64,000 bases of DNA from Kribbella aluminosa (GCF_017876295.1 NZ_JAGINT010000001.1:2294001-2358000); one strand, 5' to 3'; positions 34,282 to 43,355 are shown, counted from the stretch's first letter. The notes: generated by a model not told the origin, from the sequence alone. Made by a program: numbers and translations.

Positions 34282-34310
34282 TTGGTGGGTGGCTGACACA
34301 CATGTAACAT
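34282..34310 (+). promoter_or_regulatory. rpmB promoter
   Basis: TTGGTG (34282-34287), a 17-nt spacer and TAACAT (34305-34310). The ATG at 34347 leaves a ~30-nt leader containing GGAGA, so this gene is conventionally translated, unlike many neighbours. Confidence 0.5.
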
Positions 34311-34346
34311 GATTTGTCGGAGTCACGACCCTGAACACGGAGAATC

Positions 34347-34568
34347 ATGTCTAAGAAGTGCGATGTCTGCGGCAAGCAGCCGACGTTCGGCAACAGCGTT
34401 GCCCGCCTGGGTAAGGGCGCGATGATCCGGCGGGTCAAGGCGCGTACGCCGCGCCGTTTCAACCCGAACATCCAGCCGGTCCGCGCGATCATCAAGGGAA
34501 CGCCCACCAAGATGAAGGTGTGCACCTCCTGCATCAAGGCCGGAAAGGTCCAGCGCGTAGTCGGCTGA
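34347..34568 (+). CDS. rpmB: 50S ribosomal protein L28
   Basis: 73-aa L28 of the zinc-ribbon (C+) form: CDVC at residues 5-8 and CTSC near residue 60. SKKCDVCGKQPTFGNSVARL is the standard N-terminus and RFNPNIQPVRAI the core. The C+ form needs zinc, in contrast to the C- paralogues that some actinobacteria induce in zinc starvation. It has its own promoter and is followed by a strong hairpin terminator shared with the convergent methyltransferase gene. Confidence 0.95.
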   Translation: MSKKCDVCGKQPTFGNSVARLGKGAMIRRVKARTPRRFNPNIQPVRAIIKGTPTKMKVCTSCIKAGKVQRVVG

Positions 34569-34601
34569 CCCCAGCAAAACTTCCGTGTAGGGCCTTTCGA
34601 C

Positions 34602-34628
34602 AGGCGCCCGGGTTCGTCCCGGGCGCCT
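34602..34628. terminator. Bidirectional terminator hairpin after rpmB
   Basis: AGGCGCCCGGG (34602-34612) and CCCGGGCGCCT (34618-34628) form an 11-bp perfect stem with a 5-nt TTCGT loop. No strong T-tract follows. It lies between convergent genes, and its right arm reaches into the stop codon of the minus-strand methyltransferase gene. Confidence 0.8.
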
Positions 34629-35616
34629 AGTCGTGTTTGCGGGCGACGACCGTGATCTCGTTGCGGTTGTGGTGGAGCTGGCGGGCGTGGAGTACGTCGT
34701 ACCGCTGGCTGAGCACGTCGAGGCCGCGGCGGGCGTCGTCGAGGGGGTTCCTGCCGCCGCCCTTGAGGGTGACGATCGCGAGGCCGTCGCGGCGCAGGTG
34801 GGCGGCCGCGTCGAGCATCATCCGGGCGCTGGTCACCTGGTCCATTCGCATGTCGTTCACCACCACGTCGAACCGGACCCGGTTGTCGGCGAAGAACCGC
34901 CCGGCCGTGGTCGCCTCGTGATGGATCCGCCGGTCGCCGCGCAGCCGCGGGTCCAGCGAGCCCGGGTCCACCGACCACACCTCCTGCCCGTGCTGCCGCA
35001 GAATCCGCGTCCACCCACCCGGCGAGGCCCCGAGATCCACGGCCTTCCCGCCGTTCGGCAGCTCCAGCCCGAAGGTCGCGATCGCCTCCTCGAGCTTGAA
35101 CTCCGACCGCGACACCCGCTCCTCGCCCCGAGCCAACCGCATCCGCCCACCGGGCCAGTCCGACAGGCTGTCCGCGAGGCGGTTGACCCCGAGCAGGATG
35201 GCCTTCCGGCCGCCGTAGCACGAGACGACGTACTCCTGTCCGGAGCGGGTGACGGCCACGCCACGGCCGGCCAGCGCCTCCTCCAGCCGGTGGTAGTACG
35301 AGCCGCCGCCGGGACCGTCGGTCCACGCCTGGACGGCCAGCGCCTTCGGGTACTCCGGCAGCTCGGCCAGCACCAGGTCCGCCAGTTCGTACTCCGGCGG
35401 CAGCTCCTCGAAGCTCGCGATCTCGACCGTCAGGTGCCGGACGAACATGATCCGGCCGGCGTCGCACGCCGCGGCCAGCTCCCGCACCGGGACCCCGTCC
35501 ACCCGCCCGAGCTCCGCCCCGACCCGCTCGACCCGCAGGTCCCGCCCGAACTCGCCGCGGATCTCCCGCACCGCCAACCCGTAGCTGTCGGCTCCGGCCG
35601 AGAACAACACACTCAC
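34627..35616 (-). CDS. SAM-dependent methyltransferase, FtsJ/RlmM-like
   Basis: 329-aa protein. The N-terminal ~170 residues resemble a substrate-binding (THUMP-like) module; the C-terminal half is a Rossmann methyltransferase with the SAM-binding loop AVDLGASPGGWTRILRQHG, acidic VWSVDPGSLD, and the K-D-K-type residues in FDVVVNDMRMD and IVTLKGGGRNP. This matches RlmM/FtsJ-type 2'-O-methyltransferases of RNA. I start it at GTG 35616, 6 nt after TACGGT (35628-35623); the longer frame has no support. It interrupts the usual rpmB-DhaL-recG order on the opposite strand. Target RNA unknown. Confidence 0.82.
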   Translation of the reverse strand: MSVLFSAGADSYGLAVREIRGEFGRDLRVERVGAELGRVDGVPVRELAAACDAGRIMFVRHLTVEIASFEELPPEYELADLVLAELPEYPKALAVQAWTDGPGGGSYYHRLEEALAGRGVAVTRSGQEYVVSCYGGRKAILLGVNRLADSLSDWPGGRMRLARGEERVSRSEFKLEEAIATFGLELPNGGKAVDLGASPGGWTRILRQHGQEVWSVDPGSLDPRLRGDRRIHHEATTAGRFFADNRVRFDVVVNDMRMDQVTSARMMLDAAAHLRRDGLAIVTLKGGGRNPLDDARRGLDVLSQRYDVLHARQLHHNRNEITVVARKHD

Positions 35617-35731
35617 CTGGGAACCGTACCGAACGACCGGACGTAGTCCTGTACGTATATCCCGCCGCAAGCCTGGCGGACCGCTCCGGACTCGCCCCGG
35701 AGGGGACCACTGCCCGTCCTTCGGTACGCGT

Positions 35732-35737
35732 TAGCCT
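35732..35737 (+). promoter_or_regulatory. -10 box of the DhaL-domain gene, leaderless type
   Basis: TAGCCT ends 7 nt before the GTG start at 35745, with no Shine-Dalgarno sequence between them. Confidence 0.5.
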
Positions 35738-35744
35738 TCCGGGC

Positions 35745-37367
35745 GTGGAGGAACTGACGGTTGAGGTGCTGCGTGCCTGGGCGCGGACCGCGTTGGCCGA
35801 CCTGGCGCGGGCGCGGGCCGGGATCGACGAGCTGAACGTGTACCCGGTGCCGGACGGCGACACCGGGACGAACCTCTACCTGACCTGGGAAGCCGCCTGC
35901 GGCGCGCTGCCGAAGGGCGAGCTGACCTTCACCGAGGCGATCCAGGCGTTCGGCCGCGGCGCCCTCCTCGGTGCCCGCGGGAACTCCGGCGTGATCACCT
36001 CCCAGCTGATCCGCGCCTGCGGACTGCGCCTCGACGAGAACCTCCCGCGCGACCGGGAAGACGGCGTACTGGCCGATCCGCCGATGAGCGAGGCCGCCGC
36101 CTTCGCAGATGCACTCCGGTACGCCGCCGACGCCGCGTACGACGCCGTCGCGCAGCCGGTCGAGGGCACGATGCTGACCGTGGCCCGCGCGGCCGCCTCC
36201 GGCGCGATGACCGCCGCGAACGACGGCAAGTCCCTCGCCGACGTGTGCCTGGCCGCCGTCGCCTCCGCCCGCCAGGCGCTCACCCGGACCACCGACCAGC
36301 TCGACGTACTGCGGCGCGCGGGCGTCGTCGACGCCGGGGGAGCCGGCCTGGTGGTGATCCTCGGCGCGATGGAGTCGGTCCTCACCGGGCGGCACGTCCG
36401 CGTCGACGTACCGGCACGGGTCGAGCCGCGGGGCGAGGAGGCGGTCAGCCAGGACGGCCCGGCGTACGAGGTGATGTACCTGCTGGACGCGCCCGACGAG
36501 CAGGTCGACGGCTTCCGGCAGCGGCTCGCGGGGCTCGGGGACTCGGTCGTCGTGGTCGGCGGCGACGGACTCTGGAACGTCCACGTGCACACCGACGACG
36601 TCGGCGCCGCGATCGAGCACGGCATCGGCATCGGCCGCCCGCACCGGATCCGCGTCACGCACTTCGCGGACCATGCACACTCTGCGCACCACCATGAGCC
36701 CGCGCCCGGCCGGGCCGTGATCGCGGTCGTGGCAGGCGACGGACTGGGCGAACTGTTCGCCGCGGCCGGCGCCCGGATCATCCGCGGCGGCCCCGGGCGG
36801 CGCTGCTCGACCGGCGAACTGCTGCAGGCGATCGAGGAGTCGAAGGCACCGGAGATCGTGATCCTGCCGAACGACCAGGACTCGCTCGCGGTCGCCGAGG
36901 CCGCCGCCACCGCCGCCCGCCAGGACGGGATCCGGGTCGCGGTGATCCCGACCCGCGCCCAGGTCCAGGGCCTGGCCGCGATCGCCGTCCACGACCCGCA
37001 GCGCAGCTTCGACGACGACGTCGTACAGCTCTCCGCCGCCGCCGGGCAGACCCGGCACGGCGCGGTCACTGTCGCGGTCAAGGACGCCTGGACGATGGCC
37101 GGGAGGTGCCGGGCCGGCGACGCGCTCGGGGTGGTCGACGGCGACTTCGCGCTGATCACCGACGATCTGGAGCAGGCGGCGTACGGCGTCGTCGACCGGC
37201 TGCTGGGCGGTGGTGGCGAGCTGCTGACGATCGTCACCGGGCGGGACGCGGACCCCGGGCTGGCGGCGGCTGTGGAGCGACATGTACGGCGCGCGCGCAA
37301 GGATGTCGATGTGATGGTGTACGACGGAGGGCAGGACAGGTACCCGTTGTTGATCGGGGTGGAATGA
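35745..37367 (+). CDS. DAK2/DhaL-domain protein, FakA (YloV)-like kinase
   Basis: 540-aa protein. The N-terminal DhaL/DAK2 domain (about 1-200) has the nucleotide/Mg2+ signature NVYPVPDGDTGTNLYLT, GALLGARGNSGVITSQL and VDAGGAGLVVIL. The remainder corresponds to the FakA middle and C-terminal (DegV-like) regions. FakA phosphorylates fatty acids presented by FakB; that role is established in Firmicutes and is only inferred here. The gene stands between rpmB and recG in many actinobacteria, as it does here, and is followed by recG after 10 bp, so the two form an operon. Confidence 0.88.
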   Translation: MEELTVEVLRAWARTALADLARARAGIDELNVYPVPDGDTGTNLYLTWEAACGALPKGELTFTEAIQAFGRGALLGARGNSGVITSQLIRACGLRLDENLPRDREDGVLADPPMSEAAAFADALRYAADAAYDAVAQPVEGTMLTVARAAASGAMTAANDGKSLADVCLAAVASARQALTRTTDQLDVLRRAGVVDAGGAGLVVILGAMESVLTGRHVRVDVPARVEPRGEEAVSQDGPAYEVMYLLDAPDEQVDGFRQRLAGLGDSVVVVGGDGLWNVHVHTDDVGAAIEHGIGIGRPHRIRVTHFADHAHSAHHHEPAPGRAVIAVVAGDGLGELFAAAGARIIRGGPGRRCSTGELLQAIEESKAPEIVILPNDQDSLAVAEAAATAARQDGIRVAVIPTRAQVQGLAAIAVHDPQRSFDDDVVQLSAAAGQTRHGAVTVAVKDAWTMAGRCRAGDALGVVDGDFALITDDLEQAAYGVVDRLLGGGGELLTIVTGRDADPGLAAAVERHVRRARKDVDVMVYDGGQDRYPLLIGVE

Positions 37368-37377
37368 CGGTGTTGAA

Positions 37378-39618
37378 ATGATGATGGCGGACATGGACCG
37401 CAAACTCCGGGACTTCCTCGGAGCCAAGACGGCCAAGACGTTCGCCGAGGTGCTCGGGATCGAGACCGTCGGCGAGCTGCTGCGGCACTACCCGCGGCGG
37501 TACCTGAAGAAGGGCGAGCTGACGCCGTTCGACGAGCTCGAGGTCGGCGACCAGGCGACCGTGAACGGACGGGTCAAGAAGGTCACCGCCCGCGCGCTGG
37601 ACACCAAACTCGAGATCAAGCCCGAGGACGCCCACAAGTTCCGCAAGCGGCGGACGATCACCAAGGTCGTGGTCACCGACGGCCGGAACGACCTGGAGGC
37701 GGCGTTCTTCAACCAGCCCTGGCTGCTGACGAAGCTGACGCCCGGTACCTCCGCCCTGTTCTGGGGCGAGGTGACGATGTTCCGCACCACCATGCAGCTG
37801 AAGAACCCGGGCACCGAGGTCCTGGACGAGGAGGACCTGACGGACGCCGAGATCGAGCGCCGGGCGCGCCCGTTCCGCCCGCTCTACCCGGCGACCGCGA
37901 AGTTGCCGACCGCAACGATCGAGCGGTCGGTGAAGATCGTGCTGGACAGCCTGGACGACCGGGTCGACGACCCGGTGCCGGACCTGATCCTGCGCGCCGA
38001 GAAGCTGCTCGGGCTCCGGGACGCCTTGCAGCTGGTGCATCTGCCCGACACCGAGAAGGACATCGAGGCCGCGCAGCAACGGTTCCGGTTCGAGGAGGCG
38101 CTGGTGATGCAGACGATCCTCGCCCAGCGGCGCGCCGTCACCGACGCGCTGAACGCCGTACCTCGGCCGCGGGTGCAGGGCGGGCTGCTCGACGACTTCG
38201 ACAAGCGGCTGCCGTTCGAGCTGACCGAGGGGCAGACGGAGGTGGGGGAGGAGGTCTTCGCGGATCTCGCCCGCCCGCACCCGATGCACCGGCTGCTGCA
38301 GGGTGAGGTCGGTTCCGGGAAGACCGTGGTCGCGCTGCGGGCGATGCTGTCCGTGGTCGACAACGGCGGGCAGGCCGCGCTGCTGGCGCCGACGGAGGTG
38401 CTCGCGGTCCAGCACCACAAGACGTTGACGAAGATGCTCGGCGAGCTGGCCGAGCAGGGCATGCTCGGCGGCGCGGAACACGCCACGAAGATCGGGCTGC
38501 TGACGGGTTCGCTGAACGCGGCGGCTCGGCGTACGGCGATGCTCGACGCGGCCAGCGGCGCCGCCGGGATCGTGGTCGGGACGCACGCGCTGCTGGAGGA
38601 CAAGGTCCAGTTCGCCGATCTGGGGCTGGTGGTGGTCGACGAGCAGCACCGGTTCGGGGTCGAGCAGCGGGCCGCGCTGAGCGCGAAGTCCGGCGAGAAC
38701 ACCCCGCACGTGCTGGTGATGACCGCGACGCCGATCCCGCGGACGGTGGCGATGACGGTGTTCGGCGACCTCGCGGTGTCGACGCTCACCCAGCTGCCGG
38801 CCGGCCGTTCGCCGATCCAGTCGTCCGTCGTACCGGCGAAGGAGCGGCCGGACTGGCTGCAGCGCGCCTGGGTCAGGGTCCGCGAGGAGGTCGGCAAGGG
38901 GCATCAGGTGTACGTCGTGTGCCCGCGGATCGGGGACGACGTCAAGAACGCGAAGGACGAGGAGGGCGAGCTCCTCGAGACCGACGAGGGCGGGAAGAAG
39001 CAGGTCCGCCCGCCGATCTCCGTGATGCAGGTGTCGGAGGCGCTCGGGGAGATCCTGCACGACTTGCGCGTCGAGGTGCTGCACGGGCGGCTGCCGGCCG
39101 ACGAGAAGGACGCGGTGATGTCGCGGTTCGCGGCCGGGGACGTCGACGTACTGATCGCGACCACGGTGATCGAGGTCGGGGTCGACGTACCGAACGCGTC
39201 GACGATGGTGATCATGGACGCCGACCGGTTCGGGATCTCGCAGCTGCACCAGCTGCGCGGCCGGGTCGGGCGGGGCCAGGTGCCGGGGTTGTGCCTGCTG
39301 GTCACGGACCTGTGGGCCGGGTCGAGCTCGTACGGGCGGCTGGAGGCGGTCGCGTCGACGACGGACGGGTTCGAGCTGTCCCGGATCGACCTGGAGACCC
39401 GGCGCGAGGGCGACGTACTCGGTGTCGCGCAGTCCGGGCGGCGGTCGAGCCTGAAGCTGCTGAGCGTGCTGCGCGACGAGGACGTGATCCTCGCGGCCCG
39501 GCACGTGGCGAACTCGATCGTCTCGGCGGACGCCGAGCTGGCCGAGTACCCGGCGCTGCGGGCCGTCGTACGGGAAGCACTGGAGTCCGAGACCACGGAA
39601 TACCTGGAGAAGACGTGA
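37378..39618 (+). CDS. recG: ATP-dependent DNA helicase RecG
   Basis: 746-aa helicase that remodels stalled replication forks and branched DNA. An N-terminal OB-fold wedge region (VNGRVKKVTARALDTKLEI onward) precedes helicase motif I with K315 in GEVGSGKTVVAL, motif II VVDEQHRFGVEQR (DEQH), TATPIPRTVAMTVFGD (III), and motifs V-VI in ATTVIEVGVDVPNAS and QLRGRVGRG. Three consecutive ATGs open the gene; the first, 37378, is used. A 20-residue charged insert (DDVKNAKDEEGELLETDEGG) occurs between helicase motifs. Part of the conserved DhaL-recG-rsmD-coaD operon. Confidence 0.97.
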   Translation: MMMADMDRKLRDFLGAKTAKTFAEVLGIETVGELLRHYPRRYLKKGELTPFDELEVGDQATVNGRVKKVTARALDTKLEIKPEDAHKFRKRRTITKVVVTDGRNDLEAAFFNQPWLLTKLTPGTSALFWGEVTMFRTTMQLKNPGTEVLDEEDLTDAEIERRARPFRPLYPATAKLPTATIERSVKIVLDSLDDRVDDPVPDLILRAEKLLGLRDALQLVHLPDTEKDIEAAQQRFRFEEALVMQTILAQRRAVTDALNAVPRPRVQGGLLDDFDKRLPFELTEGQTEVGEEVFADLARPHPMHRLLQGEVGSGKTVVALRAMLSVVDNGGQAALLAPTEVLAVQHHKTLTKMLGELAEQGMLGGAEHATKIGLLTGSLNAAARRTAMLDAASGAAGIVVGTHALLEDKVQFADLGLVVVDEQHRFGVEQRAALSAKSGENTPHVLVMTATPIPRTVAMTVFGDLAVSTLTQLPAGRSPIQSSVVPAKERPDWLQRAWVRVREEVGKGHQVYVVCPRIGDDVKNAKDEEGELLETDEGGKKQVRPPISVMQVSEALGEILHDLRVEVLHGRLPADEKDAVMSRFAAGDVDVLIATTVIEVGVDVPNASTMVIMDADRFGISQLHQLRGRVGRGQVPGLCLLVTDLWAGSSSYGRLEAVASTTDGFELSRIDLETRREGDVLGVAQSGRRSSLKLLSVLRDEDVILAARHVANSIVSADAELAEYPALRAVVREALESETTEYLEKT

Positions 39619-39652
39619 CTGTGTTGAATGCCGCGCCAGACCGGGAGGCCCC

Positions 39653-40213
39653 GTGACGCGGATTGTCGGGGGAGCGGCCGGTGGGCGGCGGATCGGGGTG
39701 CCGCCGGGGAGTGGGACGCGGCCGACGGCGGACCGGGTGCGGGAGGCGTTGTTCTCGTCGCTGGAGTCCGAGTTCGGCAGCTTCCACGGGCTCGCGGTGC
39801 TCGATCTGTACGCCGGATCCGGCGCGATCGGGCTGGAAGCGCTGTCCCGGGGTGCGGCGCGGGCCGTACTGGTCGAGTCGGACCGGCGGGCGGCCGAGGT
39901 GATCGCGGCGAACCTGACGACGGTCGGGCTGCCCGGCGCGACGCTGCTCACCCGGCCGGTCGAGAAGCTCACAGCGGGTGACGCCCCGGCGGTGTTCGAC
40001 CTGGTGTTCGCGGATCCGCCGTACAAGCTGGAGACCGCCGAGCTGCAGGAGGTGCTGACCGGCCTCGCGGCGCACGGCTGGCTGGCGGAGGACGCGGTGC
40101 TGGTCGTCGAGCGCGGGAAGCGGGAGCCGTGGGAGTGGCCGGAGGGGTTCGCCGCGCTGCGGGACCGCAAGTACGGCGAGGCCCGCCTTTGGTACGGTCA
40201 CCGCCATGGTTAA
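39653..40213 (+). CDS. rsmD: 16S rRNA (guanine966-N2)-methyltransferase
   Basis: 186-aa Rossmann methyltransferase. MTRIVGGAAGGRRIGVPPG is the family N-terminus, LDLYAGSGAIGLEALSRGA binds SAM and FADPPYK is the N6/N2-amino methylation motif. GTG start at 39653, 34 bp after recG. It modifies G966 of 16S rRNA in the assembling 30S subunit. The coaD start overlaps its end by 8 bp. Confidence 0.95.
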   Translation: MTRIVGGAAGGRRIGVPPGSGTRPTADRVREALFSSLESEFGSFHGLAVLDLYAGSGAIGLEALSRGAARAVLVESDRRAAEVIAANLTTVGLPGATLLTRPVEKLTAGDAPAVFDLVFADPPYKLETAELQEVLTGLAAHGWLAEDAVLVVERGKREPWEWPEGFAALRDRKYGEARLWYGHRHG

Positions 40214-40676
40214 GGCCGTCTTTCCCGGCACCTTCGATCCGCCCACGGTCGGGCATCTCGACATCGTCACCAGGGCGGCCGCCGCCTTCGACGAGCTGAT
40301 CGTCGCGACCGGGGTGAACCAGTCGAAGAACCGCCTGTTCGGGCCGCAGGAGCGGATCGAGATGCTCACCGAGCTGGTCGAGCCGTTCCCGAACGTCCGG
40401 ATCGGGACCTTCGACGGCCTGCTGGTCGACTACTGCCGGGCCGAGGGCGCCGGGGTGATCGTGAAGGGGCTGCGCTCGGCCGCCGACTACGACTACGAGC
40501 TGCAGATGGCGCAGCTGAACCGGCGGATGACCGGCGTCGACACGCTGTTCTTCCCGACCGCACCGGAGAACGCGTTCATCTCCTCCAGCTGGGTCAAGGA
40601 GATCGCCCGGCTGGGCGGCGACGTCAGCTCGTTCGTGACGCCCGCCGTTCACGCACGGTTACCGAACAAGCTCTAG
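40206..40676 (+). CDS. coaD: Phosphopantetheine adenylyltransferase
   Basis: 156-aa nucleotidyltransferase for the fourth step of coenzyme A synthesis. PGTFDPPTVGHLDIVTRAA has the T/HxGH motif and FISSSWVKEIARLGGDVSSFV the C-terminal ISSSxxKE signature. ATG 40206 overlaps rsmD. Length is canonical. The operon seems to end here at a GC hairpin (40681-40705). Confidence 0.96.
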   Translation: MVKAVFPGTFDPPTVGHLDIVTRAAAAFDELIVATGVNQSKNRLFGPQERIEMLTELVEPFPNVRIGTFDGLLVDYCRAEGAGVIVKGLRSAADYDYELQMAQLNRRMTGVDTLFFPTAPENAFISSSWVKEIARLGGDVSSFVTPAVHARLPNKL

Positions 40677-40680
40677 AGTG

Positions 40681-40705
40681 CCCCGGATTGGGCGGTACGC
40701 CGGGG
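40681..40705 (+). terminator. Possible coaD terminator
   Basis: CCCCGG (40681-40686) and CCGGGG (40700-40705) can form a 6-bp stem with a 13-nt loop just after the coaD stop. No U-tract; modest support. Confidence 0.4.
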
Positions 40706-40716
40706 AGTTGGTAGTC

Positions 40717-40746
40717 TTGACAACCGGTCTCGACGAGACCGAGATC
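40717..40746 (+). promoter_or_regulatory. Promoter with embedded palindrome ahead of the DUF177-rpmF-rnc-mutM operon
   Basis: TTGACA at 40717-40722 is a perfect -35 hexamer. The following interval contains CGGTCTCG-A-CGAGACCG (40725-40741), a perfect 8-1-8 palindrome, and then a poor -10 (GAGATC at 18 nt). The dyad fills the spacer, as in repressor- or activator-controlled promoters. Confidence 0.55.
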
Positions 40747-40774
40747 TTGCCTGCCCACGCCTGAGAGGTTTGTC

Positions 40775-41320
40775 CTGAGCGTCCTGGACCCGCGGTCCCC
40801 ACTCGTGATCGACACGCATGAGCTGGCACGCCGCGCCGGGTCCGAACGCGAAGTCACCTTCACGGCGCCGGCGCCGGCGGATCTCGGAATCGACGTGATC
40901 GGCGTCCCCGACGGCGACCCGATCCAGTTCGATCTACGGCTGGAATCGGTGGTCGAAGGGGTGCTCGTGACCGGAACGGCCAGTGGCCGCCTGGTCGGGG
41001 AGTGCGCGCGGTGCCTGGTCGATATCGAGGACGAGTTCCTCGCTGACGTCCAGGAGCTGTACGTCTACCCGGAGAGCGAAGCCGAGCCAGACGAGGCCAG
41101 CCGGATGGAGGGCGATCTGATCGACCTCGAGCCGGCGCTGAGGGACCAGGTGGTGCTCGCACTGCCGTTCCAGCCGCTGTGTACGGACGACTGTCCGGGA
41201 CTGTGCCCCGACTGCGGGGTGCGCCTGGCGGACGAGCCCGGCCACAAGCACGAGGACGGCGGCGACCCCCGCTGGGCAGCCCTCGACGGACTGCTCGAGA
41301 ACACCGAGCAGGACAACTGA
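40775..41320 (+). CDS. DUF177 (YceD) family protein
   Basis: 181-aa protein that precedes rpmF in most bacteria; members are linked to rRNA/ribosome assembly or 23S rRNA accumulation. The C-terminal part has a Cys cluster CTDDCPGLCPDCG and an earlier CARC pair, suggesting zinc. The only ATG/GTG/TTG start is GTG 40805, which lacks a ribosome site and would remove the family N-terminus LDPRSPLVIDTHELARR. A CTG at 40775 with AGAGG six bases upstream (40764-40768) restores it, so I propose this rare start. Co-transcribed with rpmF, rnc and mutM. Confidence 0.85.
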   Translation: MSVLDPRSPLVIDTHELARRAGSEREVTFTAPAPADLGIDVIGVPDGDPIQFDLRLESVVEGVLVTGTASGRLVGECARCLVDIEDEFLADVQELYVYPESEAEPDEASRMEGDLIDLEPALRDQVVLALPFQPLCTDDCPGLCPDCGVRLADEPGHKHEDGGDPRWAALDGLLENTEQDN

Positions 41321-41416
41321 AAACAGCTCCACCGCACCACCTAGCAGTACCCGAAATCGTCAGACTGAGCCGGCCGGGTCCCACCGGGCCTCCGGCCGAA
41401 CCGAGGAGTCATAACC

Positions 41417-41608
41417 GTGGCCGTTCCGAAGCGGAAGATGTCGCGCAGCAACACCCGCAGCCGCCGGGCCCAGTGGAAGACCACTGCCCCGTCGCTGGTC
41501 ACCTGCGTGAACCCCGCCTGCCGCGCGAAGCACCTGCAGCACACCGTTTGCCCCAACTGCGGCCAGTACGGCGCCAAGGGCGAGCGCCGCCAGGTCGTCG
41601 AGAGCTAA
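41417..41608 (+). CDS. rpmF: 50S ribosomal protein L32
   Basis: 63-aa L32: [23 protein letters not shown]-terminus, then a zinc ribbon with CVNPAC and [10 protein letters not shown] start with GAGGAG upstream. A GC-rich inverted segment (GGCCGG near 41373 with CCGGCC near 41394) lies in the leader and might be regulatory. Position between the DUF177 gene and rnc is the conserved one. Confidence 0.95.
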   Translation: MAVPKRKMSRSNTRSRRAQWKTTAPSLVTCVNPACRAKHLQHTVCPNCGQYGAKGERRQVVES

Positions 41609-41623
41609 ACGGCAACCTTCCCA

Positions 41624-42355
41624 GTGAACTCTGCCAACGAAACGGGGCTCTACGCCGAGCTGAACCAGCGGCTCGGCGTATCGCTGGCTGACAATTTGCT
41701 GGAGCACGCCTTCACCCACCGTTCGTTCGCGTACGAGAACGGTGGGCTGCCGACGAACGAGCGGCTGGAGTTCCTCGGGGACTCCGTGCTCGGCGTCATC
41801 GTCACGGAGTCGTTGTTCCGGAACCACCCGGACCTGAGCGAAGGCCGCCTGGCCAAGCTCCGGGCCGCGGTGGTCAACATGCGTGCGCTCGCGGGTGTCG
41901 CCCGCGAGCTCAAGCTCGGCAAGTACCTGCGGCTCGGCCGCGGCGAAGAGGCCACCGGTGGTCGGGACAAGTCCTCGATCCTCGCCGACTGTGTCGAGGC
42001 GCTGATCGGCGCCGTCTACCTGGACCGCGGCTTCGAGGTCGCGGGCTCGGTGGTGCACCGGCTGTTCGACGACCTGATGGAGTCGTCGGCCCGGCTCGGT
42101 GCCGGCCTGGACTGGAAGACCTCGCTGCAGGAGCTGGTCGCCCAGCTCGGCGTCGGCGTGCCGGAGTACGTGATCGCGGAGTCCGGGCCGGACCACGCGA
42201 AGACGTTCGAGGCCCGGGTCCGGATCGGCGCCGACACGTACGGTCACGGTATCGGCCGGAGCAAGAAGGAAGCCGAGCAGCAGGCCGCCGAGACCGCCTG
42301 GAAGGCCCTGCGCGCCGCGCACCCGGACAGCGTGGACCCCTCGCAGCAGCCCTGA
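41624..42355 (+). CDS. rnc: Ribonuclease III
   Basis: 243-aa double-strand-specific endoribonuclease. The catalytic signature [13 protein letters not shown] lies at about residues 45-57, the second acidic site in [19 protein letters not shown], and the dsRNA-binding domain occupies ~165-235 ([13 protein letters not shown] ... [16 protein letters not shown]). GTG start 15 bp after rpmF; mutM begins 1 bp after its stop. Processes rRNA and structured mRNAs; in actinobacteria it also acts as a global regulator. Confidence 0.96.
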   Translation: MNSANETGLYAELNQRLGVSLADNLLEHAFTHRSFAYENGGLPTNERLEFLGDSVLGVIVTESLFRNHPDLSEGRLAKLRAAVVNMRALAGVARELKLGKYLRLGRGEEATGGRDKSSILADCVEALIGAVYLDRGFEVAGSVVHRLFDDLMESSARLGAGLDWKTSLQELVAQLGVGVPEYVIAESGPDHAKTFEARVRIGADTYGHGIGRSKKEAEQQAAETAWKALRAAHPDSVDPSQQP

Positions 42356-42356
42356 G

Positions 42357-43211
42357 GTGCCCGAGCTTCCCGAGGTAGAAGTCGTCCGGCGGGGGCTGGT
42401 GGAGTTCCTCGCCGGCCGGACCGTGGAGTCCGTCGAGGTGCTGCATCCCCGCCCGGTACGGCGTCATGCCGCCGGGCCGGAGGACTTCGTGTCCCGGCTC
42501 AAGGGGCAGGTGTTCGCCGAGCCGGCCCGGCGCGGGAAGTACCTGTGGCTGCCGCTGACCTCCGGTGACGCGGTCCTGACGCACCTCGGGATGAGCGGTC
42601 AGTTCCGGGTCCAGCCGGTCGGGGCACCGGACGAGCCGCACCTTCGGGTCCGGTTCCGGTTCGCCGACGGCGGCGGAGAGGTCCGGTTTGTGGACCAGCG
42701 GATGTTCGGTGGTCTGTCGTACTCCGAGGGCGGCGCCGAGCTGCCCGCCGAGATCGCGCACATCGCCCGCGACCCGTTCGACCCGTTGTTCGACACCGAC
42801 GCCGCGATCGCGAAGATCCGGCGCCGGAAGACCGGCCTGAAGCGGGCGTTGCTGGACCAGACCGCGGTCAGCGGGATCGGCAACATCTACGCCGACGAGG
42901 CGCTCTGGCGGGCCAAGCTGCACTACGCGCGGGCCACAGAAACGCTGAAACCCTTACAAATAAGGGCCATCCTCGAGCAGGCCCACGCCGTGATGGCCGC
43001 GGCGCTGACCGTTGGTGGCACCAGCTTCGACGCCCTGTACGTCAACGTGAACGGGGAATCCGGGTACTTCGAGCGCGGCCTGAACGTCTACGGGCAGGAG
43101 GGTTCGCCGTGCCCGCGGGACGGCCGGCCGATCCGTCGTGAGCCGTTCATGAACCGTTCGTCGTACCGGTGCCCGAAATGTCAGCCCGTTCCACGGCACG
43201 TCCGCTGGTGA
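42357..43211 (+). CDS. mutM: Formamidopyrimidine-DNA glycosylase
   Basis: 284-aa DNA repair glycosylase/AP lyase for oxidised purines. The catalytic N-terminal Pro ([13 protein letters not shown]), the K57-type Lys in [11 protein letters not shown] and the helix-two-turn-helix region [15 protein letters not shown] are all present. The C-terminal zinc finger reads C252-x2-D255 ... C272-x2-C275: the second zinc ligand, normally Cys, is Asp. Asp can bind zinc, so activity may be intact. GTG start immediately after rnc. Confidence 0.94.
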   Translation: MPELPEVEVVRRGLVEFLAGRTVESVEVLHPRPVRRHAAGPEDFVSRLKGQVFAEPARRGKYLWLPLTSGDAVLTHLGMSGQFRVQPVGAPDEPHLRVRFRFADGGGEVRFVDQRMFGGLSYSEGGAELPAEIAHIARDPFDPLFDTDAAIAKIRRRKTGLKRALLDQTAVSGIGNIYADEALWRAKLHYARATETLKPLQIRAILEQAHAVMAAALTVGGTSFDALYVNVNGESGYFERGLNVYGQEGSPCPRDGRPIRREPFMNRSSYRCPKCQPVPRHVRW

Positions 43212-43355
43212 GCGAGGTATTGTTAATAGATGTGGCCCAGGTTGACCCGTCGCCCCCGCCGGTGTCACCCTGAAAGACGGCACACCTTTCCGGCGCTCCC
43301 GCATGACCTGGACTGAGGAGCGCGACCGGCCAGAACCCTTCCGGAGGACAGCACA
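43212..43355 (+). promoter_or_regulatory. AT-rich promoter island before the small coiled-coil gene
   Basis: Just after the mutM stop, 43220-43234 (TATTGTTAATAGATG) is the most AT-rich stretch in this GC-rich region and probably contains a -10 box. GGAGGA at 43343-43348 is the ribosome site for ATG 43356. The ~110-nt leader shows no obvious strong fold. Confidence 0.35.

Noticed and set aside
31304..35863. A 1519-codon open frame on the minus strand
   Set aside because: It is antisense to the permease, fusion oxidoreductase and rpmB genes; high GC removes stop codons in such frames and the translation is a low-complexity Arg/Asp/Val mix with no domain.
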